From CAYRFQ01 sp964423615 (GTDB lineage Bacteria; Planctomycetota; Planctomycetia; Gemmatales; Gemmataceae), in assembly GCA_964423615.1 (NCBI GenBank), contig CAYRFQ010000022.1:1-64000 (forward strand): a DNA stretch of 64,000 bases. The letters are read 5' to 3'. The translations under genes were made by a program, and so were the position numbers. The notes beneath the pieces were generated by a model. It saw only the letters and a program-made list of their open reading frames with translations. It ran no database searches and was not told where the DNA came from. Below, piece after piece: positions 55,046-62,928 of the stretch. Numbering within the stretch: the first letter of the stretch is position 1; every line of letters starts with the position of its first letter.

Positions 55046-55164
55046 CTCGGTCCCCTTTGAAGAAAACGGACCGGAAGTGTCCTCGGAAAAATCCGAGATA
55101 TTGGATTTTTTTCGACCTGTTAGCCGAATGGGAAAGGAGCAGAACCAAGAAAGGCGAGCGGCCA

Positions 55165-55202
55165 TGCCAACGAAGGAAATGAATTGGAAACCTTCGCTGG
55201 CA
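55165..55202 (-). terminator. Stem-loop after the DUF1080 gene
   Basis: TGCCAACGAAGG (55165-55176) pairs with CCTTCGCTGGCA (55191-55202), 11 of 12. It lies about 18 bases past the DUF1080 stop. The GCCAGCGAAGG arm resembles the dispersed palindrome family. There is no long T-tract. Confidence 0.5.
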
Positions 55203-55219
55203 CGGATTCGTCTGCAAAT

Positions 55220-56476
55220 CTATTTCGCACTGGTCTCGAGATATGGAAAGACGTAGAGGTTACGGAAACTCAAATCCGTTGTTGGATCATGCCCTTGGAT
55301 GCTGATGCATCCCGCGTCGAGGCAGCATCCTCTTCTGGGATTCTCGTCCAGAGGTCGGTGGTCGATGAACTCGGCCACCTGGATGCCGTCGACCCAGGTC
55401 GCCAAATGATTCCCGTGAGCGATTACCGTCATCGTGAACCATTCGTTATCTTTCGAGACGACTTTCCGAGCTGGCATGCGGCGATAGAGCCCGCCAGTGC
55501 CATAATCGACTGCTTCAGACTTGACAATAAGAGCCTTAGTTGGCTTGCGGGTTTCGGGATCGTGTTGTTGGAGCTTGTACGCTTTTGCCGTTCCAGGAGT
55601 CGATTGATTTCGAATTTGGGCTTCGTAGCCGGCCCAATACTCACCGGGGACTGCGCGAAAAAAGATTCCGCTGTTGAGATGCATTCCGTTGCTGATGCAC
55701 TGGAGCTGAAGAACGAAGTCTTTATATTTCCCGACCGTCTGGATATCCCCACCGCCATTCTTGACGTTCAACCACCCTTCCTCGGTCACGGTGTACCTCG
55801 ATTTACCTCGCGGGTGGACTTTCCATCCTTGCAGATCCTTACCGTTGAAGATGGATTTTCCGTCGATCGGTTTGAGCTTCAAATTGCGGATTTTCAAAGG
55901 CTCGCCTCCGAGTCCTTTCAAAGTGATGGTCAACGGAGGATTCGTCACGGTCAACATTTCCGTGTAAGTATCAGCTTTTTTCTTGTCCCGCACGGGGATT
56001 TTGAGAGTCATTACGTAGGCTTTTTTCTTGGCCGAGTATTTACACTGGATGTGCGTTTGTACCCATCCTTTTTGGGGAGCATCGGTTTCGCCAATGAGGG
56101 CCGAGAAGACGGTGCTTCCTTTGGCATTCCCGATGTAGAGACCTCCGCGAGGGTTATTGTTGTACCACTCGACGGTCAGGTCGAATTGGTGAAACTTGGT
56201 GTTGTGCATGGCAACGGCAGGAACGGTTTGCGGATAGGCTTTCTTCCCACCCTTTTTGGGCTTGGCGTCTTTTTCATTACCAGCGAGAATGAGAACACCT
56301 TGTTTGACTTTGACGTCTCCTTTGGTGGTCCAACCGTAGGACGTTTTGCCGTCGAAAAGGAGAAGCCATCCGTTGGCAGCTTCTTCCTTGGAAAGTTGGT
56401 TGTGTTGGGCACCCGCCAAGGCTGGGAGGGTCGCCAGCGCGAGGGAACCTATCAACAACGTCATCGAACTTCGCAT
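55220..56476 (-). CDS. Exported tandem DUF1080 protein
   Basis: A 418-residue protein with a signal peptide (MRSSMTLLIGSLALATLPALAGAQ, cut near residue 22) and two DUF1080 domains of concanavalin-like fold: about 30-205 (GWLLLFDGKTSYGW) and about 206-415 (SIFNGKDLQGWK). DUF1080 is now linked to 3-keto-disaccharide hydrolases. The second domain keeps the NSGIFFRA and GYEAQIRN motifs of the family; the first has GGLYIGN. It acts outside the cytoplasm, probably on oxidised sugars. This would complement a sugar-oxidising redox pair such as the one at 10-14.6 kb, although the two loci are far apart. Expressed alone, with a GC-rich structured region upstream. Confidence 0.85.
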   Translation of the reverse strand: MRSSMTLLIGSLALATLPALAGAQHNQLSKEEAANGWLLLFDGKTSYGWTTKGDVKVKQGVLILAGNEKDAKPKKGGKKAYPQTVPAVAMHNTKFHQFDLTVEWYNNNPRGGLYIGNAKGSTVFSALIGETDAPQKGWVQTHIQCKYSAKKKAYVMTLKIPVRDKKKADTYTEMLTVTNPPLTITLKGLGGEPLKIRNLKLKPIDGKSIFNGKDLQGWKVHPRGKSRYTVTEEGWLNVKNGGGDIQTVGKYKDFVLQLQCISNGMHLNSGIFFRAVPGEYWAGYEAQIRNQSTPGTAKAYKLQQHDPETRKPTKALIVKSEAVDYGTGGLYRRMPARKVVSKDNEWFTMTVIAHGNHLATWVDGIQVAEFIDHRPLDENPRRGCCLDAGCISIQGHDPTTDLSFRNLYVFPYLETSAK

Positions 56477-57021
56477 GGTGTGAGTACTCCAGTGAAACGT
56501 AACGAATGCGATTTCGTGTTAGTCACAGCTATCGGAGTATCTTGACAACTATCGAACGCAAGGCAAGAGAATTGTGGAAAACAAGGAGAAAGGTGAGGGT
56601 AGAAAGGAAAGCGCAAATATAGACCGGACCCCCTCGCGGGGGCCCGGAATCCAAGCGTACCTTCGGGTCCCGTCCATCCCTTCAGTCACTTGGAAGCCTT
56701 AATCCGCCCCCCCTCGGGCGGTTAAGAGCCTGCATACAATGCCATCCATATATCTATGAAAGACAAGGTCCAAAGTCATTGATGATTCCTACATCAATAT
56801 ATCATGACAGACTCATCGCTGACATTCAACATTAGATCATATTGTCAGAAGGGGCAAACGAATTTACCAGAAATCAATAAAAAATGAGTTATGCCGATAG
56901 CACTCCACAACTGGGCTGGTTCCTTTCCCCAAACGCAAGACATCACTATTAGAATTCCAAATCGTGACCCAGTGAGGTGTTGTGGATATTGTATGTTGCT
57001 TCCGAACGAATGGAGTTGTTC
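56477..57021. other. Divergent intergenic region with GC-rich hairpins
   Basis: A purine run with 7-base spacing (56583-56611) comes first. Then CCGGACCCCC/GGGGGCCCGG (56624-56647, tetraloop TCGC, one mismatch), and CTTAATCCGCC (56698-56708) against GGCGGTTAAG (56717-56726, one base bulged). The remaining sequence to 57021 is AT-rich and probably contains the sulfotransferase promoter. No RNA family was recognised. Confidence 0.6.
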
Positions 57022-57900
57022 ATGTGCCGTTTATTGATCTACACAGTCCATAAAGCCGCCTCGACTTTCCTCCATCAGATAACGTCAAAACTGAGCCGTG
57101 AGTTTTCTTTCGATTACTATTCGATTCATCATGATCAATATTACGCTGAGATCAAAACAGGCTCGTGGCGTGAATTCCTGAAAACCCATTCGCGGCCTGG
57201 AACAGGGTTCGGACCGATTCGAGCTGGTGCTGCCGATCCGTGTTTTCCCGATGATCTTGCCACCTATACAGTGGTTTTGCACCTTCGAGACCCACGAGAC
57301 GTCTTAACTTCCCTCTACTTTTCACAGACTTACAGTCACCCCAGAAAAGAAGGCCGGTTCAACCCGACCGATGTACAAAGAAGCGCATGGGAAAACCAAG
57401 GAGTTGATTCGTTCGTGCTCCAAATGGCACCCCTATTCCAGCGTAGATATCAAGAGTTATGCACCCACTTACTTGGCAAGTCGAATGTGGTGCTGGTTAA
57501 GTACGAAGACTTAGTACTGAGATATCAATTATGGCTCGAGCAGATTTTTCAACCATTCGTAGAATTTCCTGTGAGAGAGCAAACACGTCTTGGCTTATGG
57601 CGTTATCAGAAAAAGTTAGTGCAAATCCAAACAGAACTCTATGAAGCTCACCGGAATGATTTCTATTGTTCCAAAGAAGATATAACCCAACATAAGCGAC
57701 AGATTACACCGGGAGATCACCGACGAAAACTACAGACCTCTACTATCCGTTATTTGAATGAGTTGTTCGAGACAGAGTTAAAACTACTGGGCTATGCGGA
57801 CGAGAACTGGAAAACTCAACATGGCGGCGTATCGGTGGAATCATCTGCTGGAAATAAAACGCACTCGAGGCCTTCGTGGGGCTGTGGGGCATTTGGATGA
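57022..57900 (+). CDS. Sulfotransferase domain protein
   Basis: A 292-residue protein of the PAPS-dependent sulfotransferase fold. The 5'-phosphosulfate-binding loop is IYTVHKAASTFLHQI (residues about 6-20, with Lys11 and the Ser/Thr pair). The 3'-phosphate-binding region is VVLHLRDPRDVLTSLYFS (about 84-101), with Arg and Ser in place. A helical C-terminal half includes VVLVKYEDLVLRY, another sulfotransferase hallmark. The frame opens at GTG 56977, but ATG 57022 has GGAG 6 bases upstream. It probably transfers sulfate to a polysaccharide or small acceptor in the cytoplasm or at the Golgi-like inner membrane face; the acceptor is unknown. Base composition is more AT-rich than its neighbours, so it may have been acquired. 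Confidence 0.82.
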   Translation: MCRLLIYTVHKAASTFLHQITSKLSREFSFDYYSIHHDQYYAEIKTGSWREFLKTHSRPGTGFGPIRAGAADPCFPDDLATYTVVLHLRDPRDVLTSLYFSQTYSHPRKEGRFNPTDVQRSAWENQGVDSFVLQMAPLFQRRYQELCTHLLGKSNVVLVKYEDLVLRYQLWLEQIFQPFVEFPVREQTRLGLWRYQKKLVQIQTELYEAHRNDFYCSKEDITQHKRQITPGDHRRKLQTSTIRYLNELFETELKLLGYADENWKTQHGGVSVESSAGNKTHSRPSWGCGAFG

Positions 57901-58330
57901 GTTGCTGGGCACCAAAAGCACTCACAAGCCATTCAAGACTCTTATCGAGAAGGTGAATTGGGTTGCTACGCCGTCTTAGTAGAGGAAGCATCCGGAGCCA
58001 GACCGACGATTCGGGAGAACGTGCTATTGCAGAGTCGGCCTGGAGATGCAAGTCAGTCCGGACAACCCTCTAACCGTCAAAGCTTCCGCAGTGGGGAGAA
58101 GGACTCTTCCCAACGCAAAACGCCAGGGAAGAGCGAAAAGAAGGTGCTCACAGCGATTTCGGGTTGTTCCCAGAGAAATTCAGCTCGGCGCAACGCTTGC
58201 TAGCTCGGAAAGAGGCCGTTTCTCGGCGACTCGAAGCCCAATGGCGACTGTTCCGAAAGAGTAAGGTGACCGACTGGAAAGAAGGAAAGGCGTGAGTCGA
58301 GATCGCTAAGCTTGTATCATCCCAAGTAGA
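57901..58330 (+). other. Possible gene remnants, not identifiable
   Basis: Two overlapping short open stretches look protein-like but lack starts. One reads QDSYREGELGCYAVLVEEAS near 57930-57990. The other ends EAQWRLFRKSKVTDWKEGKA before a TGA at 58291-58293. They are in different frames separated by stops. They could be fragments of one degraded gene; I recognise no family. Confidence 0.3.
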
Positions 58331-58370
58331 AAACTTGGCATACGTCCAGACGAGGAGAGAGATGGGAGTC

Positions 58371-58415
58371 GACCGCTTTGTTTCCTGTCCTTATGGTGAT
58401 GGAAACAAAGCGGTC
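58371..58415 (-). terminator. Perfect 15-bp inverted repeat after the coiled-coil gene
   Basis: GACCGCTTTGTTTCC (58371-58385) and GGAAACAAAGCGGTC (58401-58415) pair without mismatch around a 15-base loop, 10 bases past the gene's stop on the minus strand. There is no T-tract on that strand. Confidence 0.6.
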
Positions 58416-58424
58416 GGAAAGACG

Positions 58425-59870
58425 TTACTGTTTCTTTTTCACTGCGCCCGTGGTGAGCGAAAGATAAACGACCGCACCGTCAGAAGTGTACACCCCTACA
58501 TCAGACATCTTTGTAGGCGGTGTATTCGTGACGTCGACAGTGACGATAGGAGTCTTGGTTGTGCGTTTCCAAAGTAGACCGTTGTTCTGCTTTCGCGTTG
58601 CCGAATAACAAGCCACTTCGTTCTTCGTCCAGCGGAGGTACTGGCCGCCAGTGACACTCAGGTGATGAGTCGGTTCCGAGTTTTTCAATTGGGCCTTGGT
58701 CTTGGCGAGTTCCGCCTGAGCCGCTCTCAGTAAAGTCGTCAAGTTATCGATTTGTTTCTTTTGACTGGCGTTTTCCTTGGTCAACGCCGTTGTCTTATCG
58801 GCCAGGTCTGTTTTCAACGTTTCGATCAACTTGGACTTCTCGTTCACAAGCTTCGTGAGCTTGACTTCCACTTCGGTCAGCTTTCCATTCTTGGGATCCG
58901 TCAAGTCTTTCGAGAGAGCGTCGACCTTTTTGGCGACATCCTGCAGCCCGGTTTTGAGGTTGGTGGCCTGGGTTGTGGCAAGCTTCTTGACCATCGCAGT
59001 AGCAGCTTCGGCTTTTTTGGCCGATTCGTCGGCAACCTTCTGGAGTTTGGCCAACTGACCTTTCTCCAGATCGGATATGGACTTAGAGAATTTCGCTATG
59101 GTCTTCTTGGCTTCATTGAAATCGACGGTCAGCTTGGCGATCATGTCTTGGTATTTCTTCTTAGTGTCATCAATGGTCTTCTGTAAGCCGGAAAGTGTCC
59201 CTTTCTTCGGGTCTTGTAGATCGGCCTTGAGCTTGGCAAAAGCCGTTTTGGTCTCGTCGAGCGTCTTTTTGAAGGCATCCATGACCGCCTTCGTCTTCGC
59301 CGCCGATAGTTCCTTGACGGCGGCCTGGAGGGCCGCGATTTGCTTTTTCGGCTCTCCGAAATCTTTCATGAGCTTGGCCCGAAACTTCGCGAACTGACCA
59401 GTCTTGGGATCGGTCAGTTCTTTGGTGTTCTTTTCCAAGGTCTCGATCGTCCCCAAAGCTTCCTTGAGTTTGGCCTGGACACTGGTCAGCTTCCCTTTTT
59501 TCGGATCTTGAAGATCGTCCTGGAGTCCCTGGAGGTCTTCTTTCAACTTGGCAAGTGGGCCAGATTCGAGGTCAGAGAGCTTGTCCACTTCCGTTTTGAG
59601 CTTAACTTCGAGGGTGTCCAAGGCTTTCTTCTGGACGTCCGTCAAAGTCGATTTTTCTGACTGCTGGCTTTTCTTTTGCTTTTCGAACTCCCTCTGAAGT
59701 TCTTTCAGTTGTTCCTTCTGTTTGGTATTGGCCTCGGTAATTTGGTTCAGGTACGGGGGAATCAACAAGCCCGCCAACCCAGCAAATAGCAGCAACAAGA
59801 CCAAGGTGCCGGCGGCCAAGATCATGGGTGGCGAAGGTTTTTGTTGGTTGGAATCGTTGATCTGTGTCAT
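58425..59870 (-). CDS. Membrane-anchored long coiled-coil protein
   Basis: A 481-residue protein: a short polar N-terminus, one membrane helix (about residues 16-38, ILAAGTLVLLLLFAGLAGLL), then some 370 residues of Lys/Ala/Leu/Glu/Asp-rich coiled coil (about 45-415), and a small C-terminal beta domain (about 420-481; LSVTGGQYLRWTKNEVACYS). The coil is punctuated by a recurring DP-K-x-G motif: LQDPKKGKL, LTDPKTGQF, LQDPKKGTL and LTDPKNGKL. The related ESGPLAKL and EKGQLAKL fall in between. The frame reaches 59933, but ATG 59870 is better placed before the membrane helix. Orientation is probably N-in with the coil in the periplasm or paryphoplasm. The function is unknown; a spacer or tether is plausible. 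Confidence 0.8.
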   Translation of the reverse strand: MTQINDSNQQKPSPPMILAAGTLVLLLLFAGLAGLLIPPYLNQITEANTKQKEQLKELQREFEKQKKSQQSEKSTLTDVQKKALDTLEVKLKTEVDKLSDLESGPLAKLKEDLQGLQDDLQDPKKGKLTSVQAKLKEALGTIETLEKNTKELTDPKTGQFAKFRAKLMKDFGEPKKQIAALQAAVKELSAAKTKAVMDAFKKTLDETKTAFAKLKADLQDPKKGTLSGLQKTIDDTKKKYQDMIAKLTVDFNEAKKTIAKFSKSISDLEKGQLAKLQKVADESAKKAEAATAMVKKLATTQATNLKTGLQDVAKKVDALSKDLTDPKNGKLTEVEVKLTKLVNEKSKLIETLKTDLADKTTALTKENASQKKQIDNLTTLLRAAQAELAKTKAQLKNSEPTHHLSVTGGQYLRWTKNEVACYSATRKQNNGLLWKRTTKTPIVTVDVTNTPPTKMSDVGVYTSDGAVVYLSLTTGAVKKKQ

Positions 59871-60472
59871 TGCGTAGGTCTCCGCAGATCTGTCAGGTTG
59901 CTCAGAAAAACAGTCGAAGGCGGTCCAGCACAACTAAGCGCCGATTTGGTTGGGGTGCTCGAAGTCATCCTCTCCTCGTCACTCCGCCGCAGGAACGAAT
60001 GCAGGCAAGGTGTCCGCCGGGCGTTCATGGCAGTCGACGATCCTGCGAGCGCAACTACAACGGGGTCAACGGACTCAGAGTTCCGGGATTTTTCTTCGCA
60101 CCGGGGGTGGGTGGGCGAACATGCGTTTTCCTGCAACCTTCGTTATAGCGATTCTGGCTCTGGGGAAGAGGGGTATTCGAGGAAACGTCATGAGATTCTC
60201 CCAAATACGACATGGCCAAAATGACAGTTCTTGGGTGAAGGGCTTCGAATGAGCAAACCAACGAAAGCACAAGGGAGCGCCAAACAGTATTCAATCTCGT
60301 CTTTTTATTAGAAGTCGTGATTTTCCGGAATCTCGCGGGCAGGCCAATACGCTGATTTTGAGTGAGGTCCGGAAGTCAATGACGAGCCAGGAAAAGTCAG
60401 ATCGACTTGGGTGCCCAAGTGGGAAGGGCCATCCTGGCGTTTGATCCGAGTCACCTAGGGGAGAATTTTCGC
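59871..60472. other. Divergent intergenic region
   Basis: About 600 bases between the coiled-coil gene and the DUF4139 gene. Only short shadow frames were seen; no clear promoter boxes and no RNA family. Confidence 0.5.
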
Positions 60473-62692
60473 ATGTGTCAGAACAGATTTTTGGTCATCG
60501 CCGGTTCCATCCTGGCGTTGGCCCTGGGAGCGACCGCCATCTCAGCCTTGTGGTCCCCCGTCTCCATCGGAAACGCACAAGTCAACGCTGGCAAAAAACA
60601 AAACGTTCGAGCCAATCCAACCAAGAACGTGGGAGTCGGTAATCCCGATGGTCCCGCGCCCTCGTTACCCGTCACTCACGCCACTTTGTACACCAGTGGT
60701 GTTGGGTATTTCCAAAGAGAGAAGGAAATTGATGGCAATACCAATGTCGAACTCTCCTTCTCCGTCGCCGACATCAACGACCTGCTCAAGAGCCTGGTCT
60801 TGCGAGACCTCGGGGACGGACAAGTGCAGATGGTCGGCTATGACAGCCAAGACCCCATCTCCAAAGCCCTCAAAGGGTATGTCGTGGACCTCAGTTCCAA
60901 CCCTTCTTACGCCCAAATTCTCAATCAAACCCGAGGCGAGAGAATCGAGGTCAACTGGTTCCCTGGCGATGCCAAAGTCTCCACGACAACGATCGGCAAG
61001 ATCGTCGGCATCGAGACCAAGACACAAGTCACCAAGGATCGATTAACGACGTCCAGCGAATACCTGAACTTGTGGACCGAAGAGGGCATGCAATCGATCA
61101 AACTGACCGAGATCAACAAGGTTCGATTCGTCAACGCGCTCATCAACGACGAGGTCTCGAAGGCTCTGGATGTTGTAGCTCGAGGTCACGACGTCGCCCA
61201 AAAGAGTGTTCGCTTTCACTTCAGTGGCAAGGGTCGTCGTCGGGTTCAGATTGGTTATGTCGTGGAGCACCCAGTTTGGAAGACGACGTATCGGTTGGTC
61301 CTGGGAGAAAAGGGTGAGCCGTATTTGCAAGGTTGGGCCATCATCGAGAACCCCACCAACGAAGACTGGAACGATGTCCAGGTTCGTTTGATTTCCGGAC
61401 GTCCAGTGTCGTTTCGAATGGATTTGTATCAGCCCCTTTATGCCGACCGACCACAAGTTCAGTTGCCCCGATTGGCCGGACTAGTGCCAAAGATTTACGA
61501 GTCCACGTTCGAGCGTGTCAGTAACGAACTTGACGATGCACAGCAGCAAATGGCCGATTTAGGTCTCGACAGAGCGAAAAGAAGCTCCCCGCGAGAAGCC
61601 CGTGAAAAATTAAGTAAGAAGGCGAAGGGCCTCCCTCCTGCCTTTGGTGGCAAACTTGAAGCCGTGGAACGACTTGAGTCACTGCGAAAGTCGGTCGTGA
61701 GTGCCGCGCAGGCTCGTCAACTGGGAGACCAGTTCCAATACGTAGTCAAAGACCCCGTAAGCCTGCCTCGCCAGAAGTCGGCCATGGTGCCCATCGTCAC
61801 ATCCGACATCCAGGGACAGCGCGTGAGCATCTACAACGAAAACAACCTCGACAAACACCCCATGCGAGGACTGAGACTGACCAACAGCACAGAGCTTCAC
61901 CTCATGCAGGGACCAGTGACCGTCTACGACCAGGGAAGTTACGCCGGGGATGCTCTGATCAACGACCTGCAACCCAAAGAGAAAAGACTCCTCAGTTACG
62001 CCGTCGATTTGGCCACCGAGGTCAAGCCCGAAGCAAAAGACCACCCTCGAAACGTGCTCCAAATCTATGTCGTCAAGGGCATCGTCCACAAGAAGATCTT
62101 GCAACGCGAGACCAAGGTCTACCACATCAAGAACCGAGGACAAGAAGATCGACTGGTCATTGTGGAACACTCCGATCGTTCCCCGACTTACAAACTCGTC
62201 GAACCCAAGAAGCCTTCGGAGAAGTCGCGTTCGCATTATCGATTCGACGTCGATGTCCCTGCCGGAAAGACCATGGCTTTCGAAGTCGTAGAGGAACGCG
62301 ACGTCGATGAGGTCATCTACCTGAGCAATGCCAGCACCGACCAAATCCAGTTGCTCATCAAGAACACCCTCACGAGCGAGCAGCTCAAGAAAGCGCTGCA
62401 AAAAGCCATCGTCGTGAAGAATGCGATCGCTCAAACCCAAACGAAGATATCGCGTCTGAGAGAGAAACTCTCGACGATCGAGCGCGACCAGGAACGTCAA
62501 CGCAAGAACATGGCCGTCATTCCTCAGACGGAAAAGATTTACAAGAAATATCTCGACAAGTTCCTGAAGCAAGAGGACCAGATCGTCGAGTATCGAGACC
62601 AGATCGAGGAATTGCAGAAGGCCCTGGATCAACAACAAAGAGACTATGGGGATTACATCCAGAACTTGACCATTCGGCAAAACAAGGACTAG
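60473..62692 (+). CDS. DUF4139 domain protein
   Basis: A 739-residue exported or membrane-anchored protein. A hydrophobic segment (FLVIAGSILALALGATAISAL) occupies about residues 6-26. DUF4139 is recognisable around 270-345 (VWKTTYRLVLGEKGEPYLQG, then NPTNEDWNDVQVRLISGRPV) and resumes at about 460-640 (KSAMVPIVTSDIQGQRVSIY). A charged helical insert, about 365-420, interrupts it, and the C-terminus (about 645-735) is a coiled coil. DUF4139 proteins often occur with DUF4140 and have no settled function. GGGGAG 9 bases before ATG 60473 decides the start over the frame opening at 60407. A heptad element and a strong terminator follow. Confidence 0.85.
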   Translation: MCQNRFLVIAGSILALALGATAISALWSPVSIGNAQVNAGKKQNVRANPTKNVGVGNPDGPAPSLPVTHATLYTSGVGYFQREKEIDGNTNVELSFSVADINDLLKSLVLRDLGDGQVQMVGYDSQDPISKALKGYVVDLSSNPSYAQILNQTRGERIEVNWFPGDAKVSTTTIGKIVGIETKTQVTKDRLTTSSEYLNLWTEEGMQSIKLTEINKVRFVNALINDEVSKALDVVARGHDVAQKSVRFHFSGKGRRRVQIGYVVEHPVWKTTYRLVLGEKGEPYLQGWAIIENPTNEDWNDVQVRLISGRPVSFRMDLYQPLYADRPQVQLPRLAGLVPKIYESTFERVSNELDDAQQQMADLGLDRAKRSSPREAREKLSKKAKGLPPAFGGKLEAVERLESLRKSVVSAAQARQLGDQFQYVVKDPVSLPRQKSAMVPIVTSDIQGQRVSIYNENNLDKHPMRGLRLTNSTELHLMQGPVTVYDQGSYAGDALINDLQPKEKRLLSYAVDLATEVKPEAKDHPRNVLQIYVVKGIVHKKILQRETKVYHIKNRGQEDRLVIVEHSDRSPTYKLVEPKKPSEKSRSHYRFDVDVPAGKTMAFEVVEERDVDEVIYLSNASTDQIQLLIKNTLTSEQLKKALQKAIVVKNAIAQTQTKISRLREKLSTIERDQERQRKNMAVIPQTEKIYKKYLDKFLKQEDQIVEYRDQIEELQKALDQQQRDYGDYIQNLTIRQNKD

Positions 62693-62699
62693 AGAAAAG

Positions 62700-62783
62700 C
62701 AAGAAGGGAGAAGGAGGAACGGCAAATTCTTCTGCCTTCCCGCTTTCACCTTCTACCATTCCTCGTTCATCATTCACCTTTGA
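62700..62783. repeat. Heptad element after the DUF4139 gene
   Basis: Purine steps AGAAGGG, AGAAGGA, GGAACGG are followed by pyrimidine steps TTCTGCC, TTCCCGC, TTTCACC, TTCTACC, ATTCCTC, GTTCATC, ATTCACC. It begins within 10 bases of the stop codon. Confidence 0.75.
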
Positions 62784-62799
62784 CTTTGAGACAAGAAAA

Positions 62800-62840
62800 A
62801 AAGCCGGTCCTTCTGCGTGACAGAAGGACCGGCTTTCGGC
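62800..62840. terminator. Strong bidirectional terminator, AAAGCC/GGCTTT class
   Basis: AAAGCCGGTCCTTCTG (62800-62815) and CAGAAGGACCGGCTTT (62821-62836) form a perfect 16-bp stem with a 5-base loop, A-rich on one side and T-rich on the other. It serves the convergent DUF4139 and LamG-like genes. Confidence 0.92.
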
Positions 62841-62928
62841 TTTTTCGTTCACTTCCCCTTCGAAACCAGAGAAGCAGGGTTGACGCTAACGGCCAGCCCC
62901 GACTCAGAGGAACCGTGGGAAAGGTAGA

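Noticed and set aside
55184..56545. Plus-strand open frame of 453 codons
   Set aside because: Antisense to the DUF1080 gene, which has a signal peptide and two recognisable domains.
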